A stretch of DNA of 64,000 nucleotides from Phytohabitans flavus (lineage in GTDB: Bacteria; Actinomycetota; Actinomycetes; Mycobacteriales; Micromonosporaceae): assembly GCF_011764545.1 (NCBI RefSeq), contig NZ_AP022870.1, forward strand, positions 9,120,001 through 9,184,000. Reading direction: 5' to 3'. The translations under genes were made by a program, and so were the position numbers. Positions within the stretch are counted from its first letter, which is position 1, and each line of letters begins with the position of its first letter. The notes under the pieces are model-generated. The model made no database searches, was not told where the DNA came from, and saw nothing but the letters and a program-made list of their open reading frames with translations. Below, in pieces: positions 62,104-64,000 of the stretch.

Positions 62104-64000
62104 GTGATCGCGAACCGCCGGGGAGATGGGACGAGCAGCCCGAGCGGTACCTCCGGTTGCCGGAGGGACGCGCCGCCGAGGCTGCGGGAGGCGACGATCG
62201 ACAATTTCAGCGGGGAGGGAGCGGAGCGGTACGCGCGGAATTGGGCGCGTGCCGGGACGTCGCTCGGCTTCGTACCCATGAGCCAGGCGGAAATCGAGCG
62301 CATGCTGCACGACCACACCGTGCTGCTGGCCGAGACGCTTGTGTCCGAACCCTTCACCTCAGCGCCCGCGCACGCGGTGGGACGCGCGCTCGTCGACGCC
62401 CACCTCACCGCGCCGGAGTTCCTCGACCGGACGCTGCTCACGTTCGGCCGGCTGTTCCTGGAGCTGGTCGTACCCGAAGTGACGGCCGAGCGCGAGGCGG
62501 CGCGGAAGTACGCCGACCGGGCCATCGCCATGCAGGCCGCCCTGGCCGCCGGCTACGCGCGGGCACTGCGCGACCGGACGTTCACCCAGCAGGAACGCAT
62601 CAGCCGCGCGGTGTGGTCCGCGCGCAACCAGGCCGAGCAGGACCTGCGGGACAGCGAGGCCCGCTTCCGGGCGGTCTTCGCCGGCGCCGGGATCGGCATC
62701 GGCATGGCCGACATGGACGGGCGGATCATCGACGTCAACCAGGCCTTCGCCGACATGCTCGGGTACAGCGTCGAGGAGCTGCGCGAGATCAACGTCGCGA
62801 CGCTCTTCTACCCGGAGGACGCGCCGGGCATGTGGGACACGTACAAGGAGATGATCGAGGGCAAGCGCGACGGCACGCGGGTGGAGAAGCGCTACTACCG
62901 CAAGGACCGCTCGATCCTCTGGACCGACCTCTCCGTCTCGCTCATCCGTGACGAGGACGGCCAGCCGCGCTTCACGGTGGCGATGGTCGAGGACATCACC
63001 GACCGGTACGAGCTACAGGAGCGGCTGCGCTTCCAGGCGCTGCACGATCCGCTCACCGGGCTGCCCAACCGCACGCTCTTCTTCGAACGGCTGGCCGCGG
63101 TCTTCGACGGCGTCGCGTCCCGGGTCGGGGTGTGCTTCCTCGACCTCGACGGCTTCAAGGCGGTCAACGACAGCCTCGGCCACTACGTGGGCGACGAGCT
63201 GCTTGTAGTCGTGGCACGGCGGCTGGCCGCCTCGGTCTCCGCGCGCGGGCACCTGGTGGCGCGGATGGGCGGCGACGAGTTCGTGATCCTTGTCGAGGAT
63301 TCGACCGGCACCGACGCGGCCATCGAGGTGGCCGATGCGGCGTTGCGGGCGGTGGCCGAGCCCGTGAAGATCGAGTCGCATCAGCCGCTTTCGGTGACGG
63401 CCAGCATCGGCATCGTCGAGCGGGAGGTCGAGGGCACCAGCCCCACCGAGGTGATGAAGGCCGCGGACACCACCCTCTACTGGGCGAAGGCCGACGGGCG
63501 CGGCCAGTGGGCGCTCTTCGACCCGGTGCGGGGCGCGCACCAGCTGGCCCGCGCGGCGCTCGCGGCCGCGCTGCCCGGCGCGCTCGACCGGGGTGAGTTC
63601 ACATTGGAGTACCAGCCGATCGTCGGCTTGGAGAGCAGGCGGCTGCGCGCGGTCGAGGCGCTGGTGCGGTGGCGCCACCCGGAGCTGGGCATGGTGCCGC
63701 CGGACCGGTTCATCGGGCTGGCCGAGGAGACCGGCATGATCGTCCGACTTGGACGGTGGGTGCTGGAGCAGGCGTGTATACAGGGCGCGGAGTGGCACCG
63801 CGAGTTTCCGGACGCCAGCCTGGTGGTGAGCGTCAACCTCGCGGTACGCCAAGCGAACGCGCCCGGCATCGTCGAGGAGGTGGCCAGCGTGCTGGAGCGC
63901 ACCGGGCTCCCGGCCGGCCAACTCCAGCTGGAGCTCACCGAGAGCGCGGTCATGCCCACCGCCGGCGAGCCGGTGCGCTCGCTGCGTGGCCTGGCCGCCA
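62104..64000 (+). CDS. PAS-GGDEF-EAL cyclic-di-GMP signalling protein (3' truncated by window edge)
   Basis: 632 codons visible, no stop before the edge. N-terminal about 180 residues: a helical sensor-like region (WARAGTSLGFVPMSQAEIER) of actinobacterial type. PAS domain about 185-305 (FRAVFAGAGIGIGMADMDGR). GGDEF domain about 310-480 with an intact MGGDEFVIL active site. EAL domain from about 500 with EAL in AVEALVRWRHPE. It could both make and degrade c-di-GMP. GTG 62104 lies 7 bases after the pcaF stop; an internal ATG at 62278 is an alternative. Confidence 0.88.
   Translation, partial: MIANRRGDGTSSPSGTSGCRRDAPPRLREATIDNFSGEGAERYARNWARAGTSLGFVPMSQAEIERMLHDHTVLLAETLVSEPFTSAPAHAVGRALVDAHLTAPEFLDRTLLTFGRLFLELVVPEVTAEREAARKYADRAIAMQAALAAGYARALRDRTFTQQERISRAVWSARNQAEQDLRDSEARFRAVFAGAGIGIGMADMDGRIIDVNQAFADMLGYSVEELREINVATLFYPEDAPGMWDTYKEMIEGKRDGTRVEKRYYRKDRSILWTDLSVSLIRDEDGQPRFTVAMVEDITDRYELQERLRFQALHDPLTGLPNRTLFFERLAAVFDGVASRVGVCFLDLDGFKAVNDSLGHYVGDELLVVVARRLAASVSARGHLVARMGGDEFVILVEDSTGTDAAIEVADAALRAVAEPVKIESHQPLSVTASIGIVEREVEGTSPTEVMKAADTTLYWAKADGRGQWALFDPVRGAHQLARAALAAALPGALDRGEFTLEYQPIVGLESRRLRAVEALVRWRHPELGMVPPDRFIGLAEETGMIVRLGRWVLEQACIQGAEWHREFPDASLVVSVNLAVRQANAPGIVEEVASVLERTGLPAGQLQLELTESAVMPTAGEPVRSLRGLAA

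Overview
The window is a 64-kb stretch of a high-GC actinomycete chromosome. Gene order (ffh, rpsP-khpA-rimM-trmD-rplS-lepB, rnhB, DUF2469, yraN-comM-dprA-xerC, rpsB-tsf-pyrH-frr-cdsA-rlmN, dxr-rseP-ispG), the ProS type, DivIVA-repeat, DUF2631 and DUF2469 proteins all fit an actinobacterium. Several conserved hypotheticals look like Micromonosporaceae proteins; that family assignment is inference, not a search result.

Layout. 0-8.2 kb: end of ffh, a Uma2-like gene, an amidohydrolase, a SigE-family ECF sigma with a membrane beta-propeller partner, proS, DUF402, then rpsP-khpA-rimM. 8.2-9.1 kb: an insertion into the normally tight rimM-trmD junction, made of a row of hairpins and two small leftward genes that share a duplicated 24-bp element. 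9.1-16.8 kb: trmD, rplS, two signal peptidases, a NUDIX gene, rnhB, DUF2469, an M23 endopeptidase and an aminotransferase. 16.9-22.8 kb (leftward): xerC, dprA, comM, yraN, DUF2332. 24-31 kb: rpsB to rlmN, then a DivIVA-repeat protein. 31-38 kb: DUF2631, an MBL-Rieske fusion protein, an FAD oxidoreductase with its TetR regulator, and a divergent MMPL exporter. 38-42.5 kb: dxr, rseP and ispG (MEP isoprenoid pathway and intramembrane proteolysis). 42.5-51.2 kb: accessory genes: PadR, two tandem GH53 galactanases behind LacI-type operators, a GNAT, a PIN-domain pair, an MFS exporter with its TetR. 51.2-62.1 kb: a complete beta-ketoadipate (protocatechuate) block, pcaIJHGBDC-iclR leftward, and a NitT/TauT-type ABC transporter plus pcaF rightward. 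62.1-64 kb: the start of a PAS-GGDEF-EAL protein cut by the window edge.

Sequence quality. Nineteen otherwise normal genes, many of them essential (pyrH, frr, cdsA, dxr, ispG), are broken by single missing bases: 28 apparent deletions and no insertion, 13 of them at a run of exactly four G or C. I treat these as consensus errors and annotate each gene end to end; sizes given as corrected assume one base restored at each site.

The most unusual things I see are the hairpin row and the paired 24-bp element between rimM and trmD, a family of degenerate tandem repeats scattered through 12-21 kb both inside and outside genes, the MBL-Rieske fusion, and small tandem duplications just after the stops of pyrH and pcaJ.
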